Part shown: piece by piece, positions 15,346 through 21,410 of the stretch
How the letters are laid out: each line of letters opens with the position of its first letter
Numbering within the stretch: position 1 is the stretch's first letter
NCBI GenBank assembly: GCA_013813125.1
Contig: JACCSH010000116.1
Coordinates: 1-21,410, forward strand
Direction: 5' to 3'
Length of the DNA stretch: 21,410 nt
Source: Nocardioidaceae bacterium
GTDB lineage: Bacteria > Actinomycetota > Actinomycetes > Propionibacteriales > Nocardioidaceae
The notes under the pieces: model-generated
The model's input: only the letters and a program-made list of their open reading frames with translations
Database searches by the model: none
Told to the model about the DNA's origin: nothing
Position numbers and translations under genes: made by a program

Positions 15346-16602
15346 TCATGTTCGCCCCAGCCGACTCCGTCGCCTGGCATGCAGAGCTGGTACTCCGGCG
15401 ATGTCAGCTGCTAACGCTGAGAACGAGCGCGTGAGCTTGGCGTCAGGTGCGCATTCGCTGAGCGTCTGACCGTGCACAAGGGCTCGGTCACACGCGGCCG
15501 GGTCGTCTGGCAACAGTCGCACCGTAGCCAAGCCCGTCGCGCGGACGACCATCTGCGTCACCTCCTGCGCCGACCAGCCGAGGCCGCTCCTGGCCCGGTT
15601 GACGAGCACGTGAGGCACCATGCCCGGCACTGCGGCCATGACTTCGTTGACGCCCCGGATCAGCCGAGTCAAGCCCACCGGGTCTGCAGCGCCCACGACA
15701 ACCACGACGTCAGCCGATCCCAACGCTTCGAGCGTGGCGCCGTTGCGGCGGGGAGCAGCCGTGTCGTAGGAAATCTCCTCGTCGAGCTCGAGGTTGAATC
15801 CGCAGTCGATCACGGTAAATGCGTGCGCCCGGCGAGCGACTGCCAAGAGAGTGCGGAACAGGACCGCCTTCACCTCCGTCCACCGATCGGCGCGCGGCAG
15901 CCCCGTCAGCACTTGCAAGTTGGCAGCAATTTGTCGCGCATGAACTGCGAGCCCGGCTGCATCGAGTGCCCCGAGGTTGGCTGCGCGTGCGGCTGCCAGC
16001 AAGCCTGACGACTCATCGAGTATCCCCAGCATTGGCGCGATCGAGCCGCCGTAGACGTCAGCGTCGATCAGGAGGGTCGGGGCACCCAATCGGGCCAGTT
16101 CAGCGCTCAGACTCAGTGAGACAACCGAGCGGCCGGGCGCGCCAGTCGGACCCCACACGGCGATGATCCGGCCGGGTGGCGTTCCTTCCTCGGCTGAGGT
16201 GGCAGCCTCCCCTGGTCCGTTTTCGCCAAACTCCGGCTGGCTTCTGACCGGCTCTCGCACGGCCTCGCGGATCGCCTCGGCCATCGCGGAGACGTCATCG
16301 CTCGCCTCGACACTGCTGATACCAAGACGTCGTAGCAGTGCCTCATCAGCGCTCAGCGTGTCGGCAGTCACGCCCACGACTGCAACCGCGCTGTCTGCTA
16401 GCTGAGCGACGACTTCTGCGTCCAGCCCCCGTAGCTGAGCCGAGACAACTGCGACCTGCGCTTGGCCGCTGGCCGCCGTCGCCAGCAGATCAGCAACATC
16501 GACACAACGGCGTACGACGTAGATGTCGGCCGCCTCGGCGACTCGCAGCAAGCTCGGCTCGAACTCCACCCCACCGACTGCGACCAAGATGCCCAACGAC
16601 AT
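15346..16602 (-). CDS. CpaE/MinD-like P-loop protein with degenerate Walker A
   Basis: 418 residues from ATG 16602. Residues 1-115 resemble the receiver-like N-terminal domain of CpaE/TadZ proteins; about 120-142 is an acidic linker; about 145-400 is a MinD/ParA-type domain. Supporting motifs: GPTGAPGRSV (151-160) at the P-loop position, LLIDADVYGGS (177-187) at Walker A-prime, and the Walker-B-like TVIDCG near 265. The classical KGGVGKT is replaced so that both the signature Lys and the P-loop Lys are missing (Thr and Arg instead). Such proteins act as polar localisation factors for Tad pili in other bacteria; here no cpaF or pilin gene is visible. A TTG at 16611 that overlaps the upstream stop would add three residues. 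Translationally coupled to the upstream SAF gene. Confidence 0.8.
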   Translation of the reverse strand: MSLGILVAVGGVEFEPSLLRVAEAADIYVVRRCVDVADLLATAASGQAQVAVVSAQLRGLDAEVVAQLADSAVAVVGVTADTLSADEALLRRLGISSVEASDDVSAMAEAIREAVREPVRSQPEFGENGPGEAATSAEEGTPPGRIIAVWGPTGAPGRSVVSLSLSAELARLGAPTLLIDADVYGGSIAPMLGILDESSGLLAAARAANLGALDAAGLAVHARQIAANLQVLTGLPRADRWTEVKAVLFRTLLAVARRAHAFTVIDCGFNLELDEEISYDTAAPRRNGATLEALGSADVVVVVGAADPVGLTRLIRGVNEVMAAVPGMVPHVLVNRARSGLGWSAQEVTQMVVRATGLATVRLLPDDPAACDRALVHGQTLSECAPDAKLTRSFSALAADIAGVPALHARRRSRLGRT

Positions 16603-16607
16603 GGTCG

Positions 16608-17300
16608 TCAAACGCCGATCACGATCAGGACGACTGTCGCCCCGTTCAGGGAGCCCAGCGCTTCGGCGACAGCGGTATCGCTGGGCAAAGAGACAACCAC
16701 TTCACGGTCTCCGCCGCTGCCTACAGAGCTGCCGTCACCGAGTGCCGTCACCGTAGCGTCGGCCAGCACACGGCTGGGATCTTCCGCCCCTTCCTCCTGA
16801 GGCACTGCCCATACGTCGACGTGGTCTCCCACTGAGAGGCTGGTGGGAAAGCCGCTACTGCTTACCGCCAGCGGCATCTGCCGTAGCGAGAACACGTCGC
16901 TGCCGGTGACGGCAGCCGAGCTGAGCAGCTCGCCTTGGGAGACATCGCGAAGCAGGCGGGCATTCTCGGGGAGGGGTTGGGAGGTGGGCCAGTAGGCGCT
17001 GACGGCGGCTGCGTCATCGAAGTGGACCCGCGTTGTGCGCAGACCGTCGGCGCTGATCGGCGTACCGGCACGAGCTGACGCTGTGAGCTGCCAGACCGCC
17101 ACCGTTTCGTCTGCAGCGGCCAGCAGCTTCGCTCCGACCGCCACCGAGCCGCATACGAGCAGAAGTCCGAGCCATAGCCGAGGGTCTCTCCACCGGTCGG
17201 TTCCCACCCTCCGAGCCCGAGGGGCCGTCCGGGCACTGCTGGTGACAGGCGAGACCTCGGTCGGTGAGACGAGGCGGTGCGAAGTGGACACAGCTCGCAT
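16608..17300 (-). CDS. CpaB-like membrane protein with SAF domain
   Basis: 230 residues: a basic, probably cytoplasmic N-terminus (1-37), one membrane segment (about 41-61, LWLGLLLVCGSVAVGAKLLAA), then an SAF domain (VWQLTASARAGTPISADGL, with LLRDVSQGELLSSAAV further on) outside the membrane. In Tad/Flp pilus systems CpaB/RcpC proteins of this build are periplasmic or wall-side assembly factors; here the partner pilus genes are absent. It is followed almost directly by the CpaE-like gene (5 nt to its ATG), so the two form one unit. Start ATG 17300 has only a weak GGA upstream. The 91-nt divergent gap to the HTH gene holds a perfect DnaA-box-like 9-mer. Confidence 0.8.
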   Translation of the reverse strand: MRAVSTSHRLVSPTEVSPVTSSARTAPRARRVGTDRWRDPRLWLGLLLVCGSVAVGAKLLAAADETVAVWQLTASARAGTPISADGLRTTRVHFDDAAAVSAYWPTSQPLPENARLLRDVSQGELLSSAAVTGSDVFSLRQMPLAVSSSGFPTSLSVGDHVDVWAVPQEEGAEDPSRVLADATVTALGDGSSVGSGGDREVVVSLPSDTAVAEALGSLNGATVVLIVIGV

Positions 17301-17330
17301 TCTGTCCAGGGAGGGCTGGCTCGTAAACGG

Positions 17331-17339
17331 TTGTCCACA
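17331..17339 (+). promoter_or_regulatory. DnaA-box-like 9-mer between divergent SAF and HTH genes
   Basis: TTGTCCACA, a perfect match to the preferred high-GC actinobacterial DnaA box, in the 91-bp gap between the SAF-domain gene and the HTH gene. A single box is not an origin; it could be a DnaA-regulated promoter or a chance match. Confidence 0.4.
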
Positions 17340-17391
17340 GGGTGAGTGCTGCCACTGCGGGGAGTAACCGGAAAGGGTGGGAAACTATGGC

Positions 17392-17664
17392 ATGCCCGCT
17401 GCGAACTCCCGTCGGTTCTTGACTCTTGCCGATGTCGCCGACATCTTGAACATCTCCGCGGCCCAGACTTACGCCCTAGTCCGGCGAGGCGACCTGCCGG
17501 CGATCAAGATTGGCGGTCGCGGACAGTGGAGGGTCGAGTCCGATCAGCTCGAGGCATATATCAAAGCGGCCTACGTCTTGACGGGCGAGTTCATCGACGA
17601 GCACCCGTTCGAGGCCGACGACGAAAAGGAGACCCACCTTGAGGACGAGGTAGTCCCCGACTGA
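17392..17664 (+). CDS. Excisionase/AlpA-type helix-turn-helix DNA-binding protein
   Basis: 90 residues. Residues 9-56 are a winged-HTH of the excisionase/MerR-like class: FLTLADVADILNISAAQTYALVR then the wing DLPAIKIGGRGQWRVESDQLEAYI. The last 20 residues are strongly acidic. No recombinase or phage gene is near, so it is probably a chromosomal regulator (BldC-like in fold) rather than a true excisionase. ATG 17392 gives the compact family N-terminus; an in-frame GTG at 17377 would add five residues. A G-rich GGGTGGGA lies 9 nt upstream as a poor Shine-Dalgarno. It is divergent from the SAF/CpaE-like pair, which it could regulate, and convergent with the 187-residue gene. Confidence 0.85.
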   Translation: MPAANSRRFLTLADVADILNISAAQTYALVRRGDLPAIKIGGRGQWRVESDQLEAYIKAAYVLTGEFIDEHPFEADDEKETHLEDEVVPD

Positions 17665-17692
17665 CCAGCGCGTCGCCGTCATACCTCCGTGA

Positions 17693-17715
17693 GTCGCGCC
17701 CGCCGGTGTCGCGCC
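17693..17715. repeat. Short direct repeat in a convergent intergenic gap
   Basis: GTCGCGCC occurs twice (17693-17700 and 17708-17715) with a 15-bp period, in the 52-bp gap between the HTH gene and the 187-residue gene. No hairpin or T tract is formed. Probably minor. Confidence 0.5.
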
Positions 17716-17716
17716 G

Positions 17717-18280
17717 TCAAGCCCAGGCGGGTGCTCTGCGCTGAATCAGCGCAATCGCCGCGAAGGAAACCGTTACGGTCGAGCGCACATGAGCCTGGCG
17801 GGGCGCGACGTCGACGTCGTGCGCCGAGACGTCCACGAAATCCGCCCCCACCCGCTCTGGAGTCCCGGTGATCGACGTCGCGTCGTGCATGCGGATGACG
17901 ACGGGACTTCGGTCCCGTGCCATTGCCCTGATCGCAGCGGTAAGGCTCACTCGACTGCTCAGCGAATCGCTGCCCTCAGGACTGACTGAAGCCGGTGAAA
18001 GATTCCATGCCATCGATACTGCTGACAGCGGTATGACGGTCTCGTCCGGCGTCGTGATCAACAGCCAACCCGAACCGATGCGTTGAAGCTCCCCGCTCAC
18101 ATCTCCAGCTCCACGAACCCCTAGCGTCACCCGCCGCGACACCTGTGCTCGCAGCCTGCTCTCGAGGCTGACGGCGGCTATCTCCGCCCTGGTGCGATCG
18201 GCTACCTCACTGTCGCGATCACTTCGCTGCAATGCGCGAGCGTGCCCCTCCAAGTCTGCGAACAGCTCCTGCCAGCGCAC
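17717..18280 (-). CDS. Conserved-looking actinobacterial hypothetical protein
   Basis: 187 residues, soluble, beginning RWQELFADLEGHARALQRSD after a GTG start. N-terminal third is helical and charged (ADRTRAEIAAVSLESRLRAQ); the middle (about 50-90) alternates strands and includes GVRGAGDVSGELQRIGSGW, as in small beta-barrel proteins; the C-terminal part repeats a similar strand pattern (SITGTPERVGADFVDVSAHD). I associate this type with uncharacterised actinobacterial proteins near secA but cannot name a function. No membrane span. The GTG start has no Shine-Dalgarno, yet TAACGT ends exactly 6 nt upstream with a TTG-type -35 at 17 bp, the best leaderless promoter in the window. Divergent from the LysM/Rv3235 pair. 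Confidence 0.7.
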   Translation of the reverse strand: MRWQELFADLEGHARALQRSDRDSEVADRTRAEIAAVSLESRLRAQVSRRVTLGVRGAGDVSGELQRIGSGWLLITTPDETVIPLSAVSMAWNLSPASVSPEGSDSLSSRVSLTAAIRAMARDRSPVVIRMHDATSITGTPERVGADFVDVSAHDVDVAPRQAHVRSTVTVSFAAIALIQRRAPAWA

Positions 18281-18286
18281 AGGCTG

Positions 18287-18315
18287 ACGTTATCCGGTCC
18301 GGCGTTTCGCTCCAA
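18287..18315 (-). promoter_or_regulatory. Promoter of a leaderless transcript for the 187-residue protein
   Basis: On the minus strand TTGGAG (18315-18310), 17-bp spacer, TAACGT (18292-18287), then 6 nt to the GTG at 18280. Spacing to the start codon fits transcription starting on the GTG. Confidence 0.55.
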
Positions 18316-18319
18316 ACGC

Positions 18320-18328
18320 TGTGGACAC
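18320..18328 (-). promoter_or_regulatory. DnaA-box-like 9-mer, one mismatch
   Basis: GTGTCCACA on the minus strand (8 of 9 to TTGTCCACA), between the divergent promoters of the 187-residue gene and the LysM gene. Second such site within 1 kb; function unproven. Confidence 0.3.
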
Positions 18329-18333
18329 AGGCC

Positions 18334-18362
18334 TTGACGGTGCACTAAATACACGTTACAAC
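18334..18362 (+). promoter_or_regulatory. Sigma-70-type promoter of the LysM/Rv3235 operon
   Basis: TTGACG (18334-18339, 5 of 6), exact 17-bp spacer, TACAAC (18357-18362, 4 of 6). Transcription would start near 18369, leaving about 27 nt with the GGAG ribosome-binding site at 18384-18387. This short stretch is noticeably A-rich compared with its surroundings. Confidence 0.65.
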
Positions 18363-18395
18363 AAGCAAACAGATGTAAACGTAGGAGAATGAGAA

Positions 18396-19106
18396 GTGGT
18401 GATGTCAATGTTCCGGGCTGCCTCCGCCGTTCGCGCCGTCGCCCTCGGAGCGGTCCTTATCGGTGGTGAGGCCATCGTTTGGTGGGCTACGGCGAATGCG
18501 CGAGAAGATTTGCGCGTCTGGCTGGTGCATTCTGAGGCGCCAGCGGAGGGATGGACGCTGGAGCGGGTTGTCGTCGATTCGGCGGCCGCGGGCTGCCTGC
18601 TGCTGACGCTGCTTCTCGTCGGTTCCGCTGTGCTTACTCTGGTCAGCGCAGGCATGGGGTCGGCTGTGCCGCGGCTCCGCGCGATGTCGCGGTTCATGGG
18701 TCCTCGCTGGTGGCGAGAGCTTGTTCTTGTCGCGTGCGGACTCGGCTTGTCGCTGCCAGTGGCAGCCGCTGCGGCCGGTCCGACCGAAAGCATGGGCCGG
18801 GATCCGGGGAGACCGCCGTGCACCGGACTGTCGGGCCTGCCCATGCCCGACCTGCCGATCAACGGCGCTTCACGCCAGCGCCCGGACAGCCGGGTCTTTA
18901 CCTCCCGGCTTCCTACGGTGACTGTCCGTGCCGGGGACTCACTGTGGCTGATCGCCGGTCGCCAACTCGGGTTCACCGCAACTGATCGAGCCACATCCAA
19001 TCGAGTGGCGGATCTTTACCACGTGAACCGCCTGACCATCGGCAACGACCCAGACCTGGTTCATCCTGGCCAGGTTCTGCGACTTCCAGGAGAGCCTCAT
19101 GACTGA
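18396..19106 (+). CDS. Three-TM membrane protein with C-terminal LysM domain
   Basis: 236 residues. Hydrophobic spans at about 13-32, 57-87 and 108-128; Arg-rich stretches at 7-13 and 93-109 suggest N-in topology with the C-terminus outside. A Pro/Gly linker (129-172) leads to a LysM domain at about 174-231 (TVTVRAGDSLWLIAGRQLG ... NRVADLYHVNRLTIGNDPDL ... LVHPGQVLRLP), which binds peptidoglycan glycan strands in known families. It therefore probably tethers a membrane complex to the wall. No catalytic domain is present. Start GTG 18396 lies 8 nt after GGAG; ATG 18402 and 18408 are alternatives. Its stop overlaps the start of the Rv3235-family gene by 8 nt, implying coupled translation. Confidence 0.85.
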   Translation: MVMSMFRAASAVRAVALGAVLIGGEAIVWWATANAREDLRVWLVHSEAPAEGWTLERVVVDSAAAGCLLLTLLLVGSAVLTLVSAGMGSAVPRLRAMSRFMGPRWWRELVLVACGLGLSLPVAAAAAGPTESMGRDPGRPPCTGLSGLPMPDLPINGASRQRPDSRVFTSRLPTVTVRAGDSLWLIAGRQLGFTATDRATSNRVADLYHVNRLTIGNDPDLVHPGQVLRLPGEPHD

Positions 19107-19641
19107 CCGTGTCGCAACCGTGCGCAGCCTCGCTACCCAACGCCACCGCGTGCCTCGACCTACTGACCCGGGCAGTCGCACTCAGAAGCGACAGCGGTAT
19201 GTCCAGGGATCGCTCGCTTTGGTCTATCCCCTTCCGAACGGGCTTACTGCTGAGCCTGCGCTCACCACCTTGACCGTGGTGAAGAGCCGATCATCGATCG
19301 AGACTCTCATTCCTGACCCCGAGTCCTGGGCCGCTCGCTTTCTGCAGGCCGTGGTCGAGGTCGTGTCGAGTGATCGCCCGCTGAGCCAGCTCGCCAGGTG
19401 GACCAACAGCGACGTCTTCGACGAGATACTGCGCCGACAGCAGCTCGTCGCTGCTCACCGCAACCGCGCGGCGGCCCGCTCAACTCGCGCTCAGGTCGCC
19501 ACCGTGCATATCTGTCAGGTCTCGCCGGAGACCGCCGAGGTAGCAGCGCGGGTCAAGGCTGGCCAACGGTCCAGGGCACTGGCGGCAAAACTCGAGTACG
19601 ACCGTGACAGGTGGCAGTGCACGGCGATCGTCTTCGGCTGA
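19099..19641 (+). CDS. Rv3235 family protein
   Basis: 180 residues. A basic, Pro/Arg-rich, probably disordered N-terminus (1-65) precedes the conserved domain (about 70-180): WAARFLQAVVEVVSSDRPLS, LARWTNSDVFDEI, then VATVHICQVSPETAEVAARV and a final strand pair ending DRWQCTAIVFG. This pattern matches the actinobacterial Rv3235 family, whose role is unknown; members sit near secA. No signal peptide. AGGAG lies 7-8 nt before the ATG, inside the upstream LysM gene, and the reading frames overlap (ATGACTGA). It converges on secA with 12 nt between stops. Likely partner of the LysM protein by operon logic. Confidence 0.85.
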   Translation: MTDRVATVRSLATQRHRVPRPTDPGSRTQKRQRYVQGSLALVYPLPNGLTAEPALTTLTVVKSRSSIETLIPDPESWAARFLQAVVEVVSSDRPLSQLARWTNSDVFDEILRRQQLVAAHRNRAAARSTRAQVATVHICQVSPETAEVAARVKAGQRSRALAAKLEYDRDRWQCTAIVFG

Positions 19642-19653
19642 TCACCAAGCGGT

Positions 19654-21410
19654 CTACGGACGTGATGAGGCTTGTGCCGTGCGATGAGCCAGGTCGCCGT
19701 GACAGCGCTTGAACTTGCGACCTGAACCGCACGGGCACGGCTGGTTGCGCGAGACCCCGGCGTACTCGTCGGTCTCAGACGCCACCTCGACCTGCGTTTC
19801 GGCGGCGCCGTCGACAGTTGGCGCCGAGTACGCAAGCTTCTTCGGAGCAGCCGGCTCCAGCCCCTTGGCGACGATCTGCGGATGCCGGACCTCATCTCGG
19901 TCGCCGTCGCTGTCGTTCGGGGGAGCACCGTCGTCGACGTTCTCCGAGTCGGCCGGAGCAACCGAGGTGCCCTCATCACCAGCGGAGCCGGCAGCCGACG
20001 AAACCTCCCGGGCATCGTCTTCTGCTGCGGCTTCCTCGTCCGTTTGAATGCTTACCTCGAGGTTGAAGAGGAAGCCGACCAACTCCTCCTCGATCGAGTC
20101 ACGCATGGCTGTGAACAGCTCGAAGCCCTCCCGTTGGTACTCGACCAGCGGGTCACGCTGCGAGTAAGCGCGAAGACCGATGCCCTCGCGCAGGTAGTCC
20201 ATCTCGTACAGATGCTCGCGCCACTTGCGGTCCAGCACGGACAAGAGCACTCTGCGCTCGAGCTCGCGCACCACCTCGGCGCCCATCAGGTCCTCACGGG
20301 CGTCATACGCCTTCTGCGCGTCGTTGGTCAGCGCCTCGACGAGGAAGTCGCGTGTCAGTGCCTCCCGCCCACCGACTTCGTCCTCGAGCTCTTGCTCGGT
20401 GACCCCCACCGGATAGAGCGTCTTGAGCGCCGTCCACAGTCTGGCCAGGTCCCACTCCTCCGGGAAGCCTTCAGTGGCACCAACGACGTAACCCTCGACG
20501 GTGTGGTCGATCATCCGGCGCACCTGTTCGTGCAAATCGGCGCCCTCGAGAACCCGGCGGCGTTCGCCGTAGATCACCTCGCGTTGACGGCTCATCACGT
20601 CGTCGTACTTCAAGACGTTCTTGCGGGTCTCGAAGTTCTGGCTCTCGACCTGTCCTTGTGCCGACGCGATGGCACCCGTGACCCGCTTGTTCTCGATCGG
20701 GACATCGTCGGGGATCTTCATCGTGGTGAGCACCCAGTCGACCCAGTCGGACTTGAAGAGCCGCATCAGGTCGTCTTCGAGGGACAGGTAGAAGCGCGAC
20801 TCGCCCGGATCGCCTTGTCGGCCGGAACGACCGCGCAGCTGGTTGTCGATCCGGCGAGACTCGTGTCGCTCGGTGCCAACCACATACAGGCCGCCTGCGT
20901 CGTTGACCTCGTCGTGCTCCTCCTTGACCTGCTGCTCGATGCGTGCGTGTGTCTCGGGCCAGGCCGCCTCGTAGTCCTCGGAGTGCTCGAGCGGGTCGAG
21001 CCCCTTGGCCCGTAGCTCCTCGTCGGCGAGGAACTCGACCGACCCGCCGAGCATGATGTCCGTGCCACGACCTGCCATGTTGGTCGCCACGGTGATAGCG
21101 CCCTTGCGCCCCGCCTGGGCCACGATGTGCGCCTCGTTGGCGTGGTGCTTGGCGTTGAGCACCGTGTGGGCGATACCGCGCTGCTTGAGCAGGCCGGAGA
21201 GCCGCTCGGACTTCTCGACCGAGACGGTGCCGACCAAGACGGGTTGTCCGTTGCCGTAGCGCTCGACGATGTCGTCGATGATCGCGTCGTACTTCGCACC
21301 TTCGGTGCGGTAGACGAGGTCGGGCTGGTCCGCGCGCACCATCGGTCGGTTCGTCGGAATGGAGATCACCCCGAGCTTGTAGATTTTGTCGAACTCCGAC
21401 GCCTCAGTCA
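19654..21410 (-). CDS. secA: Protein translocase ATPase SecA, C-terminal part (5' end outside window)
   Basis: Motor ATPase of the general Sec pathway, pushing unfolded preproteins through SecYEG. 584 codons are visible and the frame runs off the right edge; the N-terminal half (NBD1 and most of the preprotein-crosslinking domain) is missing. Seen: second nucleotide-binding domain ([39 protein letters not shown]), helical scaffold and wing domains ([38 protein letters not shown]), an acidic low-complexity linker, and a C-terminal SEC-C zinc motif ([17 protein letters not shown]) used for SecB/lipid contacts in other bacteria. This is the housekeeping SecA1 type rather than SecA2, judged by the linker and SEC-C tail. 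No terminator is visible after the stop. Confidence 0.97.
   Translation of the reverse strand, partial: TEASEFDKIYKLGVISIPTNRPMVRADQPDLVYRTEGAKYDAIIDDIVERYGNGQPVLVGTVSVEKSERLSGLLKQRGIAHTVLNAKHHANEAHIVAQAGRKGAITVATNMAGRGTDIMLGGSVEFLADEELRAKGLDPLEHSEDYEAAWPETHARIEQQVKEEHDEVNDAGGLYVVGTERHESRRIDNQLRGRSGRQGDPGESRFYLSLEDDLMRLFKSDWVDWVLTTMKIPDDVPIENKRVTGAIASAQGQVESQNFETRKNVLKYDDVMSRQREVIYGERRRVLEGADLHEQVRRMIDHTVEGYVVGATEGFPEEWDLARLWTALKTLYPVGVTEQELEDEVGGREALTRDFLVEALTNDAQKAYDAREDLMGAEVVRELERRVLLSVLDRKWREHLYEMDYLREGIGLRAYSQRDPLVEYQREGFELFTAMRDSIEEELVGFLFNLEVSIQTDEEAAAEDDAREVSSAAGSAGDEGTSVAPADSENVDDGAPPNDSDGDRDEVRHPQIVAKGLEPAAPKKLAYSAPTVDGAAETQVEVASETDEYAGVSRNQPCPCGSGRKFKRCHGDLAHRTAQASSRP

Noticed and set aside
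15346..17300. A complete Tad/Flp pilus locus
   Set aside because: Only CpaB- and CpaE-like genes are present; no CpaF ATPase, TadB/C, prepilin peptidase or pilin genes are found on either side.
17331..17339. Replication origin at the DnaA-box-like sequence
   Set aside because: One perfect and one imperfect box do not make an origin; there is no box cluster, AT-rich unwinding element, dnaA or dnaN.
17392..17664. HTH gene as excisionase of an integrated element
   Set aside because: No integrase, attachment repeats or other mobile genes nearby; flanks are ordinary chromosomal genes.

Overview
The window is a contiguous piece of a high-GC actinobacterial chromosome. Several things place it there: a 180-kDa-class NAD-glutamate dehydrogenase, an Rv3235-family gene beside secA, a bacterial Ku with a lysine/alanine-rich tail, prfB without the programmed frameshift, frequent GTG starts, and several starts sitting directly behind a TANNNT-type -10 box. 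The gene set around secA suggests Propionibacteriales, possibly Nocardioidaceae, but that is a judgement from memory of gene sets, not a phylogeny. There are no rRNA or tRNA genes, insertion sequences, prophage genes or CRISPR arrays. Coding density is very high and no gene-free stretch exceeds about 120 bases.

Layout, left to right. 1-3079 (minus strand) is a division operon: ftsE, ftsX and a secreted coiled-coil M23 peptidase that runs off the left edge. ftsE is divergent from an MFS transporter (3155-4384, plus), which converges on prfB. 4393-11711 (minus) holds prfB, a small acidic protein, the giant NAD-glutamate dehydrogenase and tryptophan 2,3-dioxygenase. 11787-12537 (plus) holds a DUF2505 protein and a cysteine-rich zinc-ribbon-like mini-protein, separated by a clear terminator. 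12605-15282 (minus) holds pruA and ku. 15346-17300 (minus) is a two-gene unit: a CpaB-like SAF-domain membrane protein followed by a CpaE/MinD-like P-loop protein with a degenerate Walker A. 17392-19641 holds an excisionase-type HTH gene (plus), an unrecognised 187-residue protein (minus), and an overlapping pair (plus) encoding a three-TM LysM protein and an Rv3235-family protein. The last stretch is the C-terminal part of secA (minus), cut by the right edge.

How the genes fit together. FtsEX plus the coiled-coil M23 protein looks like a septal peptidoglycan hydrolase module in which the ABC complex controls the hydrolase. PruA makes glutamate from the proline/arginine intermediate and NAD-GDH deaminates glutamate to 2-oxoglutarate. 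With tryptophan dioxygenase nearby, the middle of the window leans toward amino-acid catabolism, although these genes are not one operon. The least understood part is 15.3-19.6 kb: CpaB-like/CpaE-like pair, HTH, 187-residue protein, LysM and Rv3235-family protein, next to secA. Both divergent promoter regions in it carry a DnaA-box-like 9-mer. This is my best candidate for an undescribed envelope- or division-related module.
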